Source of the DNA: Clostridiales bacterium
GTDB lineage: Bacteria; Bacillota; Clostridia; Lachnospirales; Lachnospiraceae
Assembly (NCBI GenBank): GCA_012520645.1
Contig: JAAYNV010000051.1
Span: 1-63,492, forward strand
Direction: 5' to 3'
DNA length: 63,492 nt
The position numbers and the translations under genes were made by a program. Each line of letters starts with the position of its first letter. Within the stretch, counting starts at the first letter, position 1. Under the pieces are notes generated by a model. That model did no database searches, was not told the origin of the DNA, and saw only the letters and a list, made by a program, of their open reading frames with translations. Of this stretch, positions 49,827 through 59,465 are shown piece by piece.

Positions 49827-52649
49827 CTACAACTCCCGTTTTCCCAGCCTGACATCCTCCATCACTTCCGACAATTCTTCGGGCAGATGATCGAAGAAGT
49901 AATTTTTATCCTGATTTTTACCCTGAACAGCGCTGTTTAAATGTTCTCTGCGAATTTCCTCCCTGGTCCGCTCGATTTCTTCCAAAAGTCCCGGTGCAGA
50001 AAGTCTTTCGGCTCCCTGCCCCCAGATAATGATCTGTTCCAACGCATCCGAGGTGGCAACCGTAACCCGGTATTTTCTGCCGATTTCGTGCACCGTCTTT
50101 TCAATATACTGATCCGCAGTCTCCGCTTCCTTCGTATAGACCACATGAATGTTATGATACGGAAAAACACCCCCCGGATTCCCCTCCACACGGTAGGCAT
50201 CGAATACGAGAATGAGCGTACATTTTTTGTATCCCTGATAATCACACAAAATATCCATCAGCTTTCCACGGGCACTCTCGATATTTACCCTGGCAAGCTC
50301 CCGGAGTTCCTCCCAGGAAAAGATAATATTATAGCCATCCACCAGAAGATATTCCTCTGCGTCATTTTGCCCGGTTTTTTTTCTGTCTCCGTCCTTTCCG
50401 AAAACACCGGAATTCTCTGACCCAGACGCTGCAAACTGCCGCATACGTTCCCTCTCTGAGTAGCCGTCCCTGCGACTCTTCCGATATCTGCCCCGTTCTT
50501 CCCCTCCTGCTTTGTAGGTTCGTTCAAAGATTGCCTTCAGTTCCTCTTCCGCTGCATAACCTGCACCTGTTGCGCTCTGTCCGAGACGGGCTTCCTCCTG
50601 CTCCCGCTTTTCGTTCTCTCTTCTGCGCCACGCTTCCGCTTTCCGCTCCAAAGCTTCCGCCTGCATCCGGGCATTCTCCTCCGCATTTCCCCCATACATG
50701 CCATTTTCCACGTGCATATAATCATAGACCTGATCCCAGCTTACCACAAAACCGGCACCATGGGCACAGAAAACCGAACCGGTCGGATTTTCCAAATCCG
50801 CTTCCGCATCATACCCGATCCGCTCAATCACCTCTTCCGCATTGTGACACGGCTCATAACCACTCAGGGTACAGGATATCCTGCCCTTTCCTCCGCTGTA
50901 GGCTGCAAGCTCCATCGGATAGCCCTGCATCGCTGCCGCCGGAACATATCCGGTTAGAATACACAGATCTCCTTGTGTCTGTGGTGCTTCAAACCTGCCG
51001 TGCATCCGTTCGATATCAGTCAGGGCACGCCCGATCATTGAAGAAGGTACCTCCAGTGTCACTTCATAGACCGGCTCTAGCAGCACACTCTCTGCCATCT
51101 TAAGCCCCTGCCTGACTGCACGGTAGGTCGCCTGTCTGAAATCACCGCCCTCCGTATGCTTGGCATGCGCTTTTCCTGCCACTAACGTAATCTTCATATC
51201 CGTAATTTCAGACCCGGTCAATACGCCCTTATGTACCTTTTCCTCCAGATGCGTAAGGATTAACCTCTGCCAGTTTCTGGCAAGCTGATCGGTGCTGCAT
51301 GACGTATCAAACTGAAGACCGCTTCCCGGTTCTCCCGGCTCTAACAAAAGATGTACCTCAGCATAGTGTCTGAGCGGTTCAAAATGCCCGACTCCCTCGG
51401 CACAGGTCCGGATTGTTTCCTTATATACTATGCTGCCTGCACCAAAGCCGATTTCCACATGATAGCGCTCCCAAACCATGCTCTTTAGAATCTCCATCTG
51501 CACTTCACCCATCACCTGCAGATGGATTTCCTGTAATGCTTCGTTCCAGACCATATGAAGCTGCGGCTCTTCCTCTGTCAGTTCCAGCATCCGTAAATAC
51601 ATCCGGTGCACATCGCACTCAGGCGGTACAAGCACCTGATAGGTCAGTACCGGTTCAAGAACCGGCAGTCCGGAATCCTTTTCACAGCCAAGTCCCTGCC
51701 CACAGCGGGTCTTTGTAAGTCCCGTCACGGCACAGATGCTTCCGGCATACGCTTCCGGCACGGTCTGAAACTGTACGCCCGAGTAAATGCGCAGCTGATC
51801 TGCCTTTTCTTCTTCTGCCACATTCATTCTGGCACGCAGACATCCTCCCGTAACCTTTAAATAGGTCAGCCGTTTTCCCTGCCTGTCCCTTCCAATCTTA
51901 TAAACCTTTGCACCAAATTCCTCACTATATTTCGGAGTCCTAGTATAACGGAAGAAACCGTCCAGAAATTCCTGTACGCCCTCTAACTTCAATGCCGAGC
52001 CAAAATAGCAGGGAAACAGTTCTCTGTCCGCAATAGCCCGGATCAACTGCTCTTTTTCCAGTCTGCCGGATTCTAAATAGGACTCTAACAGCGTCTCACT
52101 GCACATAGCGGCACTTTCAAAAAATTCTGCAGTACCCATATGCTCTGCAGCCGCATTTCCCGCAAACGTAAAATCCACACACCGCTCGTCCAGCCGGTTT
52201 TTGATTTCCTTTAACAGCGCTGCCCGGTCAGTCCCCTCCTGATCCATTTTATTGATAAACAAAAAGACCGGAACCTCATACCGTTTTAACAGCCGCCAGA
52301 GCGTCTGGACATGCCCCTGCACTCCGTCCGCACCATTTATTAAAAGCACCGCATAGTCCAGTACCTGAAGCGTCCGTTCCATTTCCGCCGAAAAATCCAC
52401 ATGCCCCGGAGTGTCAAGCAACGTCATGGGATGCTCCTGCCCTTCTGCATCCGTATAGGTAAATTGTGCCTGTTTCGAGAAAATGGTTATTCCCCTTGCC
52501 CGTTCTAATTCATGATGATCCAGGAAAGCATCCTGATGATCCACTCTTCCTAACTTTCGGATTTCTCCTGTCAGATAAAGGATGCCTTCTGCCAGGGTTG
52601 TTTTTCCCGCATCTACATGGGCGAGTATGCCGGTTACTAAATTTGTCAT
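49827..52649 (-). CDS. Tet(M)-like ribosomal GTPase fused to a Rae1/YacP-type NYN nuclease
   Basis: This is a 940-aa fusion. Residues 1 to about 650 form an EF-G/Tet(M)-like translation GTPase: P-loop AHVDAGKTT, switch I ERARGITI, DTPGHVD and NKMD, with domains III-V ending near residue 655. Residues about 660-765 are a charged linker rich in Arg/Glu. Residues 768-900 are a NYN/YacP domain with DGYNIIF, LILVFDAYR, TKEAETADQYIE and VATSDALEQ, holding the acidic metal-binding residues. YacP (Rae1) of Bacillus cuts mRNA in the ribosomal A site. The Shine-Dalgarno is weak. aguA follows 17 nt after the stop. Confidence 0.93.
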   Translation of the reverse strand: MTNLVTGILAHVDAGKTTLAEGILYLTGEIRKLGRVDHQDAFLDHHELERARGITIFSKQAQFTYTDAEGQEHPMTLLDTPGHVDFSAEMERTLQVLDYAVLLINGADGVQGHVQTLWRLLKRYEVPVFLFINKMDQEGTDRAALLKEIKNRLDERCVDFTFAGNAAAEHMGTAEFFESAAMCSETLLESYLESGRLEKEQLIRAIADRELFPCYFGSALKLEGVQEFLDGFFRYTRTPKYSEEFGAKVYKIGRDRQGKRLTYLKVTGGCLRARMNVAEEEKADQLRIYSGVQFQTVPEAYAGSICAVTGLTKTRCGQGLGCEKDSGLPVLEPVLTYQVLVPPECDVHRMYLRMLELTEEEPQLHMVWNEALQEIHLQVMGEVQMEILKSMVWERYHVEIGFGAGSIVYKETIRTCAEGVGHFEPLRHYAEVHLLLEPGEPGSGLQFDTSCSTDQLARNWQRLILTHLEEKVHKGVLTGSEITDMKITLVAGKAHAKHTEGGDFRQATYRAVRQGLKMAESVLLEPVYEVTLEVPSSMIGRALTDIERMHGRFEAPQTQGDLCILTGYVPAAAMQGYPMELAAYSGGKGRISCTLSGYEPCHNAEEVIERIGYDAEADLENPTGSVFCAHGAGFVVSWDQVYDYMHVENGMYGGNAEENARMQAEALERKAEAWRRRENEKREQEEARLGQSATGAGYAAEEELKAIFERTYKAGGEERGRYRKSRRDGYSERERMRQFAASGSENSGVFGKDGDRKKTGQNDAEEYLLVDGYNIIFSWEELRELARVNIESARGKLMDILCDYQGYKKCTLILVFDAYRVEGNPGGVFPYHNIHVVYTKEAETADQYIEKTVHEIGRKYRVTVATSDALEQIIIWGQGAERLSAPGLLEEIERTREEIRREHLNSAVQGKNQDKNYFFDHLPEELSEVMEDVRLGKREL

Positions 52650-52754
52650 CCGTTCACATCCGTTCTGTTCTCTTTTTCGTCCATTTTTAATGTCGTATCA
52701 TTCTTTTCCATTATGCCATACCGTCCCCCGCAATTCAACTTCTGCCCACAGAAA

Positions 52755-52783
52755 AACACTGACCCGTTTTCTAAGTCAGTGTT
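52755..52783 (-). terminator. Terminator of the MATE pseudogene
   Basis: AACACTGAC (52755-52763) and GTCAGTGTT (52775-52783) pair, followed on the minus strand by TTTCTGTG. The hairpin overlaps the last codons of the remnant. Confidence 0.75.
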
Positions 52784-53456
52784 CCTATAACCTTTTTATT
52801 GATCTGTAATAAAAATATGGTGCCAATCCCCATTGAAATTCCCTCTGCAATAAAAAACGTCAGCCATACCAGCCACATATAATCCATAGATTGGCGGGCA
52901 AATAAGGAAAAGAACCATGCGACCGGGAGAACGAACAGAAGCTGTCTGCATACCGATATAACAAGGGACTGAACCCCTGCATCCAATGCCTGAAAAAATC
53001 CCTGCTGTGCAATATTCGCTCCTGCAAACAGAAAGCTCAAGGATACAATCCGCATTGCCTGTATACACATTTTCTCTGTTCCGCCGCTTAGACCAAACAG
53101 CGCAGAGATCGGTCCCGCAAATATCTCCAGCAAAACAAGTCCTACGAACATCACCAACAGAGTGTAACACATGCCATACCGTATGCCGTCCTGCACTCTT
53201 TTTTTTGCTTTGCATTCCATGGTTGAAAGATATAATCGGTGTAATCGCGTCCCTCAGTCCAAAGGCTGCAAACAGGATGAACTGCTGAATCTTATAGTAA
53301 AGCCCATATGCGGTTACCGCCGATTCACTGATTTTTACAAGAATCACCCAACAAAGCATTTGTTCCAACACCGGTTCCGATTCCGACTGCAACCATCAGC
53401 ATCAGCTGATGAACCGGCATGGTTCCCATCCGGTTCTTTGTTTCTTCTTGTTCCAT
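52771..53456 (-). pseudogene. Decayed MATE-family efflux transporter
   Basis: The remnant keeps a strong start: AGGAGG before ATG 53456 and MEQEETKNRMGTMPVHQLML. It jumps directly into a later helix ([16 protein letters not shown]), showing an internal deletion. A second jump leads to [18 protein letters not shown] and [18 protein letters not shown] frameshift near 53215 then passes to [14 protein letters not shown] and the C-terminal helices. Intact members have about 450 aa and 12 helices; under half remains here. It cannot make a working transporter. Confidence 0.88.
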
Positions 53457-53569
53457 ACAAAACCTCCTGCATATTTTTTGGAGTCTTTTCAGGAAAGCTG
53501 CCATAACCTGTCAGCGCAAAGAGTGTAGATACCCATATTTTCATACGATTGGAAGCTTCGATACCAATC

Positions 53570-53610
53570 GTATAAAAAATGCGTAAACCCAAGATCTGGA
53601 TTTACGCATT
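53570..53610 (-). terminator. Terminator of the purine genes
   Basis: AATGCGTAAA (53578-53587) and TTTACGCATT (53601-53610) form a 10-bp stem, followed on the minus strand by TTTTTTATA. It is 68 nt after the stop of the AICAR transformylase gene. Confidence 0.85.
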
Positions 53611-53677
53611 CTGCTACTCGACGGTCTTTATTTTAACAATGGTTTTTCAGAAAGTCAAGTCAAAAAATCAGTCCAAT

Positions 53678-54856
53678 TTAATGATGGAACAGACGGATTC
53701 CGGTGAATGCCATTGCCATATCGTACTTATCACAACACTCAATCACCAGATCATCCCTTACAGAGCCGCCCGGCTGTGCAATGTATTTCACGCCGCTCTT
53801 ATATGCTCTCTCGATATTGTCGGAAAACGGGAAGAACGCATCAGAACCAAGCGTCACATCCGTGTTTCCATCTAACCATGCTCTTTTTTCTTCTCTCGTA
53901 AATACCGGCGGTTTCACCTTGAAACGCTTCTGCCACTCTCCCTCACGCAGTACATCCTCATATTCGTCGCCGATATAAACATCGATCGTATTGTCTCTGT
54001 CGGCACGTCCGAGGGTATCCAAAAATTCCAGTGCCAGTACCTGCGGAGCCTGACGCAGATACCAGTTGTCAGCCTTCTGCCCTGCCAGTCTCGTACAGTG
54101 TACTCTGGACTGCTGTCCTGCACCGATACCGATTGCCTGTCCGCCTTTGACATAGCATACGGAATTGGACTGTGTATACTTTAAGGTAATTAACGCAATC
54201 TTCATATCAATGATGGCGGATTCCGGAATGTTTTTATTTTTAGTTACGATATTGGAAAGCAGATCTCCGTTAATATCCAGTTCATTGCGACCCTGTTCAA
54301 AGGTAATGCCGTATACCTGCTTTCTTTCCAATTCTGCCGGAACATAGGCGGGATCGATCTGGATAATATTATAGTTTCCTTTCTTCTTTGCCTTTAACAG
54401 TTCCAGTGCTTCATCTGTATAACCCGGAGCAATCACGCCATCCGATACCTCTCTTTTAATCAGGCGTGCCGTATCCGCATCACATACATCGGAAAGGGCA
54501 ATAAAGTCACCAAAGGAAGACATTCTGTCCGCACCTCTTGCTCTGGCATAGGCACAGGCAAGCGGAGATAATTCACCCAGATCATCCACCCAGTAAATTT
54601 TTGCCAGTGTCTCGTTAAGCGGAAGTCCCACTGCCGCACCTGCCGGGGAAACATGCTTAAAAGAGGTTGCTGCCGGCAGTCCGGTAGCCGCCTTCAATTC
54701 TTTTACAAGCTGCCAGCCGTTAAAAGCATCCAGAAAATTAATATAGCCCAGCTTTCCGTTGAGTACCGTAACCGGAAGATCGCTTCCATCCTCCATAAAA
54801 ATGCGGGACGGTTTCTGATTCGGGTTGCATCCGTATTTTAACTGTATTTCGTTCAT
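53678..54856 (-). CDS. Phosphoribosylaminoimidazolecarboxamide (AICAR) formyltransferase, stand-alone
   Basis: This 392-aa protein corresponds to the C-terminal AICAR transformylase half of PurH and adds the last formyl group in purine synthesis. It starts QLKYGCNPNQKPSRI and contains FKHVSPAGAAVG (catalytic Lys-His). Later blocks are SNSVCYVKGGQAIGIGAGQQSRVHCTRLAG, GSDAFFPFSDNI and YIAQPGGSVRDD. The cyclohydrolase half is missing and is replaced by PurO, encoded 48 nt upstream. AAGGAG precedes the ATG. Confidence 0.94.
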   Translation of the reverse strand: MNEIQLKYGCNPNQKPSRIFMEDGSDLPVTVLNGKLGYINFLDAFNGWQLVKELKAATGLPAATSFKHVSPAGAAVGLPLNETLAKIYWVDDLGELSPLACAYARARGADRMSSFGDFIALSDVCDADTARLIKREVSDGVIAPGYTDEALELLKAKKKGNYNIIQIDPAYVPAELERKQVYGITFEQGRNELDINGDLLSNIVTKNKNIPESAIIDMKIALITLKYTQSNSVCYVKGGQAIGIGAGQQSRVHCTRLAGQKADNWYLRQAPQVLALEFLDTLGRADRDNTIDVYIGDEYEDVLREGEWQKRFKVKPPVFTREEKRAWLDGNTDVTLGSDAFFPFSDNIERAYKSGVKYIAQPGGSVRDDLVIECCDKYDMAMAFTGIRLFHH

Positions 54857-54904
54857 GTTCTTTCTCCTTCTTCATTGATTAGGGGTATGAAATTTTACTG
54901 TTCT

Positions 54905-55618
54905 TTATTTATTCTTGTTCACAATTCTGGTCTCGTATGTGCCATCTGCAATATCAATAAAGCGCACAAACAGAGATACCTTATTTTCTTCATTCAGACT
55001 ATTCCATACATTTTCTGTAAACGCATCAATATCATCCGGAACAGCTACGAGTTTTGGCTCTCCTTCGAAGCTCGGCAGCGGATTGCCGTCGTGCATATAG
55101 GTATGGATAAAATGTCCCTCTCCTGCTACCGGATTTTCATAAGAAAAGGTATAGCGGTTGCACGCATCCGGATTGCCGTTATTGCTCTTTAAAATGGACA
55201 TGGCGTAGTCGTATTTTCCGCCTTCTACATTCATCACACCGGAAATACGCGGCGTATAGTTCGGTCCGTCCGGCTCAAATTCACGGGAGCGAAGAGACTG
55301 CTCAAAGGTCAGTCCTTTATCCATTCCTTCATAAATAGTATCGGTCTGATCACCATTTGTTACAATCGTATGGTTCCCGAGCACGCGGACCGGCGCATAG
55401 ATAATCAGGCTCGGATCCTCTAACTTTGACGGGTCAAATGCCTGCGTACGGATTCCCTGTCCTTCCTCTATAAAGACACGGTTTCTGCTGTTTACGCTTC
55501 TGCCCATAATAAAGTAAGCGGTCACTGCCTTCTTACCGTCTGCCGATCTTCCGATTACGATTCCCCGTCCCGGATAAGCATTTCCCTTCAGTTCCTGTTC
55601 CAGTGATAACATATTCAT
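54905..55618 (-). CDS. purO: IMP cyclohydrolase, PurO type
   Basis: PurO closes FAICAR to IMP, replacing the MGS-like domain of PurH. The 237-aa protein has YPGRGIVIGRSADGKKAVTAYFIMGRS near the start, then VRVLGNHTIVTNGDQTDTI and GPNYTPRISGVMN, which are PurO hallmarks first known from archaea. GGAGGATAGGAAA precedes the ATG. It is the first gene after a ZTP riboswitch, with the transformylase downstream, so both act in the last two purine steps. Confidence 0.93.
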   Translation of the reverse strand: MNMLSLEQELKGNAYPGRGIVIGRSADGKKAVTAYFIMGRSVNSRNRVFIEEGQGIRTQAFDPSKLEDPSLIIYAPVRVLGNHTIVTNGDQTDTIYEGMDKGLTFEQSLRSREFEPDGPNYTPRISGVMNVEGGKYDYAMSILKSNNGNPDACNRYTFSYENPVAGEGHFIHTYMHDGNPLPSFEGEPKLVAVPDDIDAFTENVWNSLNEENKVSLFVRFIDIADGTYETRIVNKNK

Positions 55619-55722
55619 TTTCCTATCCTCCGAAATTTGTGGTGTTGTGAGATGTTAAAAAGAGTGTACACATAAACGTGTTTTTTGTACGGCAGATAAC
55701 AAAGTTTCCTCTCGTACAAAGT

Positions 55723-55885
55723 AAAAAGCCGGTCTCCCGGACACACTCTTACCATGCTGCCCAGGCGGTCGGCTCTTCTCTTCTGTATTTTGTATGAAAC
55801 AACCGTTCTATGTTTCCGCAAAACACGATACACTTCCTGTAGGTTCTCCTACACAGGCAACACCTGCTTCCGCCAGTCGTGTATT
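55723..55885 (-). promoter_or_regulatory. ZTP (pfl) riboswitch with terminator
   Basis: On the minus strand the 5' part holds ACGACTGGCGG (55870-55880). The conserved 3' part is CCGCCTGGGCA (55758-55768), the pfl-motif signature that binds ZMP/ZTP. A CCGG-GAGA-CCGGC hairpin followed by TTTTT (55723-55740) is the likely expression platform. High Z nucleotide, a sign of folate shortage, would switch on the purO-transformylase genes. The 438-nt gap before purO also holds the promoter at 55893-55921. Confidence 0.88.
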
Positions 55886-55892
55886 TGGTTTT

Positions 55893-55921
55893 ATCATACC
55901 GAAAAATGTCGGGAATTGCAA
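55893..55921 (-). promoter_or_regulatory. Promoter of the ZTP riboswitch-purO operon
   Basis: On the minus strand TTGCAA (55916-55921), 17 bp, and TATGAT (55893-55898). Transcription would start at about 55886, just before the riboswitch. Confidence 0.8.
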
Positions 55922-56056
55922 GCCTCTTTCAGGATTAAACAGATGCTTCGTAACTATGTAACCGCATTTTTTCTAAGTGAAATTGACAAATATACATATA
56001 TTTTGTATGATTCATCCAAAACGCAGATTCATTTTCCAGACAGGAGCTTTGACCTT

Positions 56057-56458
56057 ATGTTTGACTTCATCACTTTATCCTATAAATGCCCCTTTTTATT
56101 TTTCCTGGGCATTCCCTGCCCGGGCTGTGGAATGACCCGTGCACTGCTTTCCCTGCTGCGGCTGGATTTTGCAGCGGCTTTCCACTATCATCCGCTTTTT
56201 CCGCTTGTAATTTTCTGGTTTCTTTATGGCATCCGCCTGTATTTTTATCGAAAAATACCCCTGACTGACATACAGAAAAAGAGAAACTTGATTTTGCTTT
56301 CACTTACCTGTGTACTTTTCTTTGTTGTTTACTTCATCCGTCTGTTTTCCGGCTCGGACGTGGTATATACGGATTTTGAGCATGCTGTGCTATGGAAGGT
56401 ATTTTTCCCCGACTCCGGTTTTTATTCGTTTTACAGGCTGTTTTTACTCCGCCTTTAG
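56057..56458 (+). CDS. DUF2752-family membrane protein
   Basis: This 133-aa protein has the DUF2752 signature IPCPGCGMTRAL (about residues 19-30) and three membrane segments. The function is unknown. AGGAG lies 10 nt before the ATG at 56057; an open frame extends far upstream but reads the riboswitch region in antisense. Its last 15 bp overlap the convergent permease gene. Confidence 0.82.
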   Translation: MFDFITLSYKCPFLFFLGIPCPGCGMTRALLSLLRLDFAAAFHYHPLFPLVIFWFLYGIRLYFYRKIPLTDIQKKRNLILLSLTCVLFFVVYFIRLFSGSDVVYTDFEHAVLWKVFFPDSGFYSFYRLFLLRL

Positions 56459-58723
56459 TGCCTCCACCATATCAATGTTCTTTACCCTTTTGGACAAAAT
56501 GAAATTCACAAGCACTGATACCAGAAAGGTACCGAAAATTGCCATGCCATAGGAAGGTAGTTTGATCACAGCCACCAAATCCTGTTCATCGGACAGCGTA
56601 TCACAGATTGTCTGCAAAAACCACCAGCCGACTGGCAGTCCTGCAAGAATCCCTGCACTGGTCAGCCAGATATTTTGTTTCTGCAGAATCATCCTTACCT
56701 TTCCGGTTTGAAAACCGAGCACCTTCAGCGTGGCAATTTCTTTATTTTTCTCTACATAAGAAAGCACCCCCAGATTGTACAGCACCACCACGCCAAGCAA
56801 TACTGCCGCCACCATTAAAATTCCAATGAGCTGATTCATGGCTTCCATGTTCTGATCCATGCCTGCACGCATTTCCGCCATACTCTGTACACCGGTCACC
56901 TCCTCGTCATCGGTCACAGACGCAGGTACGCTTCGGTTGGTCAGCACTGCAGTCGGTGCAAAATCAAACTGCAAAGCCTCGTAGGTATTGCGGGTCATTG
57001 CAATGCCCTGTCCAGAGGGAACACGGTAAATCGTTCCGACCCGGAAGGTCTGCCACTTCTCTTCCCCAACCGGTCGCCAGGTTACGATTTCGCCCGGCTT
57101 GGCAGAGAGAATCCGCGCCATCTTATAGCTGATTGCAATCTCCCCGTCTGACAATCTGACCTCCTGAAGAGCCGAATTCTGATAATGCACATAGCCACCC
57201 TTGTCATATACTGTCAGGATAGCAGTTTTTTTATTACCGTCCGGCTTTAAAAATTCCACTGCTGTCTCCTGTATCATCTGTCCGGCATATTCCTTCTTGT
57301 ATTCGAATACATCCCCGTAGGAGGTTCCTTCTTCAAATAAAATCCGGTTTCTACAGGAAATCAGCTCCCCATACATCCAGCTGCCCATATCCCGCATGGA
57401 ATCATTGCAACCAAATGCGCATACAAGAAGCATACAACAACCTGCCACACCTACGATACCCATCACGCTTCTGACCCGGTTGCGCATAATATCCCGCCAG
57501 TTCCACCGGGAAGAAAATGCCATATGTTTCCAGAGTGGACTGCTTTCCAGAAAGCTGCTTTTCTGGCTGCCCGGTGCCTTTGGCTTTAACGTGACCGCAG
57601 GACATTCCCTAAGCTCTTTCCTGCAGGATAAAAAGCTTACAAGAGCCGCCACAAATACCGACATTGCAACCGCAATATAACTGTTGTTTGACATCACCTT
57701 CACATATTCCGGTATGATATAATACTCCTTCATCATGCTATCCATATATTCCGGCAGCCACATATATCCCACATAAGCCCCCAAAAGACTTCCGCACAGG
57801 CTGACCCAGAAACCGAAGGATACATAATGAAGGGTGATGCGCCTCTTGGAAAAGCCAAGTGCCTTTAATGTTCCGATCACAGTTCTCTGGTTCGACGTCA
57901 TACGGCTCATCGTCGTAATGATACCCAGCACCGCAATACACAAAAAGACCGTCGGAAACATATAAGCCATCATACGGTGCTGTTCGTATTCCGCCTGCGC
58001 TGTCACATAGCCGGTATTGGATTTCCGGTCCCCGACCACCGTTCCATCCTCGCAGAAACTGTCCTCGATCTTCTTTTTGACCTGCTCCACATCCTCGCTG
58101 TCTGAAACGGTTACCACCATCTGATTGCAGACAAGATCCGGACATGCCGATAGAGACAGTACCGCAAATCCGTACTTCCCGTATTCCGGCATCAGGGAAC
58201 CGGAATCCTCTACGTAATAGACAAATTCAGGATGCAGGATCGTCCCCCTTACCTGTTCGGTGATTTCCCTGCCCGCAAATTCCAGCGTCATCACATCGCC
58301 CGGTTGAATTCCCCGCACTTTCGCAAACTGCGCATCCAGCCAGATACCGCCCGCTCCCGGCTCAAAATTTTCTCCTTCCACCAGATAGCTTGCGGAGATT
58401 TTCTGTTCATCCAAAAATAGAAGCGTCATTTTGGGATCATCCGAAAACTTTGCGTTCCCCTCAAGCACCAGTCTGCGTTCTACTTCTTCTACACCGGGAA
58501 TCGCTTCCATCTGATGTTCCTCTGTAAGATTCAGATTTGTCCGGTACACAAAAAGATCCGCCAGATTCTGTTTTTCATAATAACCTTCAAAGGATCGTAT
58601 CAGTCCCGCACTCTCCGTATCCATTCCACAAAAGATCAAAAGACCCAGAAAAGCCATGAGAAAAATAGAAAGAAACTGTGTCTTATTTTTCCAAAGATCA
58701 CGCAAAAGTTTCTTTTTAAGCAT
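56444..58723 (-). CDS. FtsX-type ABC transporter permease
   Basis: This 759-aa permease has an N-terminal helix (about 13-35) and a large extracytoplasmic domain. A four-helix FtsX core (about 250-370) follows with SNQRTVIGTLKALGFSKRRI. A second extracytoplasmic domain leads to the second FtsX unit (about 630-755) with EKNKEIATLKVLGF, the two-unit layout of MacB-like/YknZ-type and lipoprotein or peptide exporters. Its start overlaps the ATPase stop by one base (TAATG). The ATPase and adaptor genes complete the system. Confidence 0.92.
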   Translation of the reverse strand: MLKKKLLRDLWKNKTQFLSIFLMAFLGLLIFCGMDTESAGLIRSFEGYYEKQNLADLFVYRTNLNLTEEHQMEAIPGVEEVERRLVLEGNAKFSDDPKMTLLFLDEQKISASYLVEGENFEPGAGGIWLDAQFAKVRGIQPGDVMTLEFAGREITEQVRGTILHPEFVYYVEDSGSLMPEYGKYGFAVLSLSACPDLVCNQMVVTVSDSEDVEQVKKKIEDSFCEDGTVVGDRKSNTGYVTAQAEYEQHRMMAYMFPTVFLCIAVLGIITTMSRMTSNQRTVIGTLKALGFSKRRITLHYVSFGFWVSLCGSLLGAYVGYMWLPEYMDSMMKEYYIIPEYVKVMSNNSYIAVAMSVFVAALVSFLSCRKELRECPAVTLKPKAPGSQKSSFLESSPLWKHMAFSSRWNWRDIMRNRVRSVMGIVGVAGCCMLLVCAFGCNDSMRDMGSWMYGELISCRNRILFEEGTSYGDVFEYKKEYAGQMIQETAVEFLKPDGNKKTAILTVYDKGGYVHYQNSALQEVRLSDGEIAISYKMARILSAKPGEIVTWRPVGEEKWQTFRVGTIYRVPSGQGIAMTRNTYEALQFDFAPTAVLTNRSVPASVTDDEEVTGVQSMAEMRAGMDQNMEAMNQLIGILMVAAVLLGVVVLYNLGVLSYVEKNKEIATLKVLGFQTGKVRMILQKQNIWLTSAGILAGLPVGWWFLQTICDTLSDEQDLVAVIKLPSYGMAIFGTFLVSVLVNFILSKRVKNIDMVEALKAE

Positions 58724-59415
58724 TACCAGTTCACCTCACTTGCATCTTTTGGTCTCTCCTGCACAGTCACGTTCTCAATGCGTCCATTCTTCACCCGCAC
58801 CACACGGTCGGCAATCTCTGCAAACAGGCTGTTATGTGTTACCATAATGACCGTCTGTCCATTTTCCCGGCTCATTTTCTGAAGCAGCATCAACACCTCT
58901 TTTCCGGTTGCCGTATCAAGTGCTCCGGTGGGCTCATCACACAAAAGGAGTCTGGGTCTTTTGACGATCGCCCTGGCAATGGAAACTCTCTGCTGTTCTC
59001 CGCCGGACATCTGGGACGGAAACTGATTTTTCTGTCTGGAAAGTCCGACTGCTGCCAGTGCCTCTTCCGGATCCATAATCTCTTTTTGAATATCTCCCAT
59101 TAATGCCACATTTTCATAGGCGGTCAGGGTAGGCACCAGATTATAAAACTGAAACACAACTCCGACATATTTCGCCCGGTAGTCTGTAAGCTGTCTGTCA
59201 TTATAGTCGCTCAGCTTCTCCTCCCCAAAAAGAATCTCTCCGCTGTCCGCCGTATCCATCCCGCCTATTAAATTAAGCAGGGTGCTTTTTCCGGCTCCGG
59301 AAGGTCCTAAAATAACAACCATTTCTCCCTCGTAAATATCCAGTTGTGCATGGGCAAGTGCATCAAATACGTGTTCTCCCTGCCGATACTGTTTTCCCAC
59401 ATCCCGAAAACTCAT
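58723..59415 (-). CDS. ABC transporter ATPase
   Basis: This 230-aa ATPase has Walker [11 protein letters not shown]-loop FQFYNLVP, signature [14 protein letters not shown], Walker [13 protein letters not shown] and H-loop MVTHN, typical of the LolD/MacB class. It is coupled to the permease by TAATG and follows the adaptor gene by 50 nt. Confidence 0.94.
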   Translation of the reverse strand: MSFRDVGKQYRQGEHVFDALAHAQLDIYEGEMVVILGPSGAGKSTLLNLIGGMDTADSGEILFGEEKLSDYNDRQLTDYRAKYVGVVFQFYNLVPTLTAYENVALMGDIQKEIMDPEEALAAVGLSRQKNQFPSQMSGGEQQRVSIARAIVKRPRLLLCDEPTGALDTATGKEVLMLLQKMSRENGQTVIMVTHNSLFAEIADRVVRVKNGRIENVTVQERPKDASEVNW

Positions 59416-59465
59416 AATCCGTTTTTTTCCATTTACTCCTCACTGCCCTCTGCTCTGCTTCCAAC

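Noticed and set aside
55615..55833. 72-codon minus-strand frame before purO
   Set aside because: It covers the ZTP riboswitch and its terminator and has no protein-like features; the RNA signature explains the sequence.
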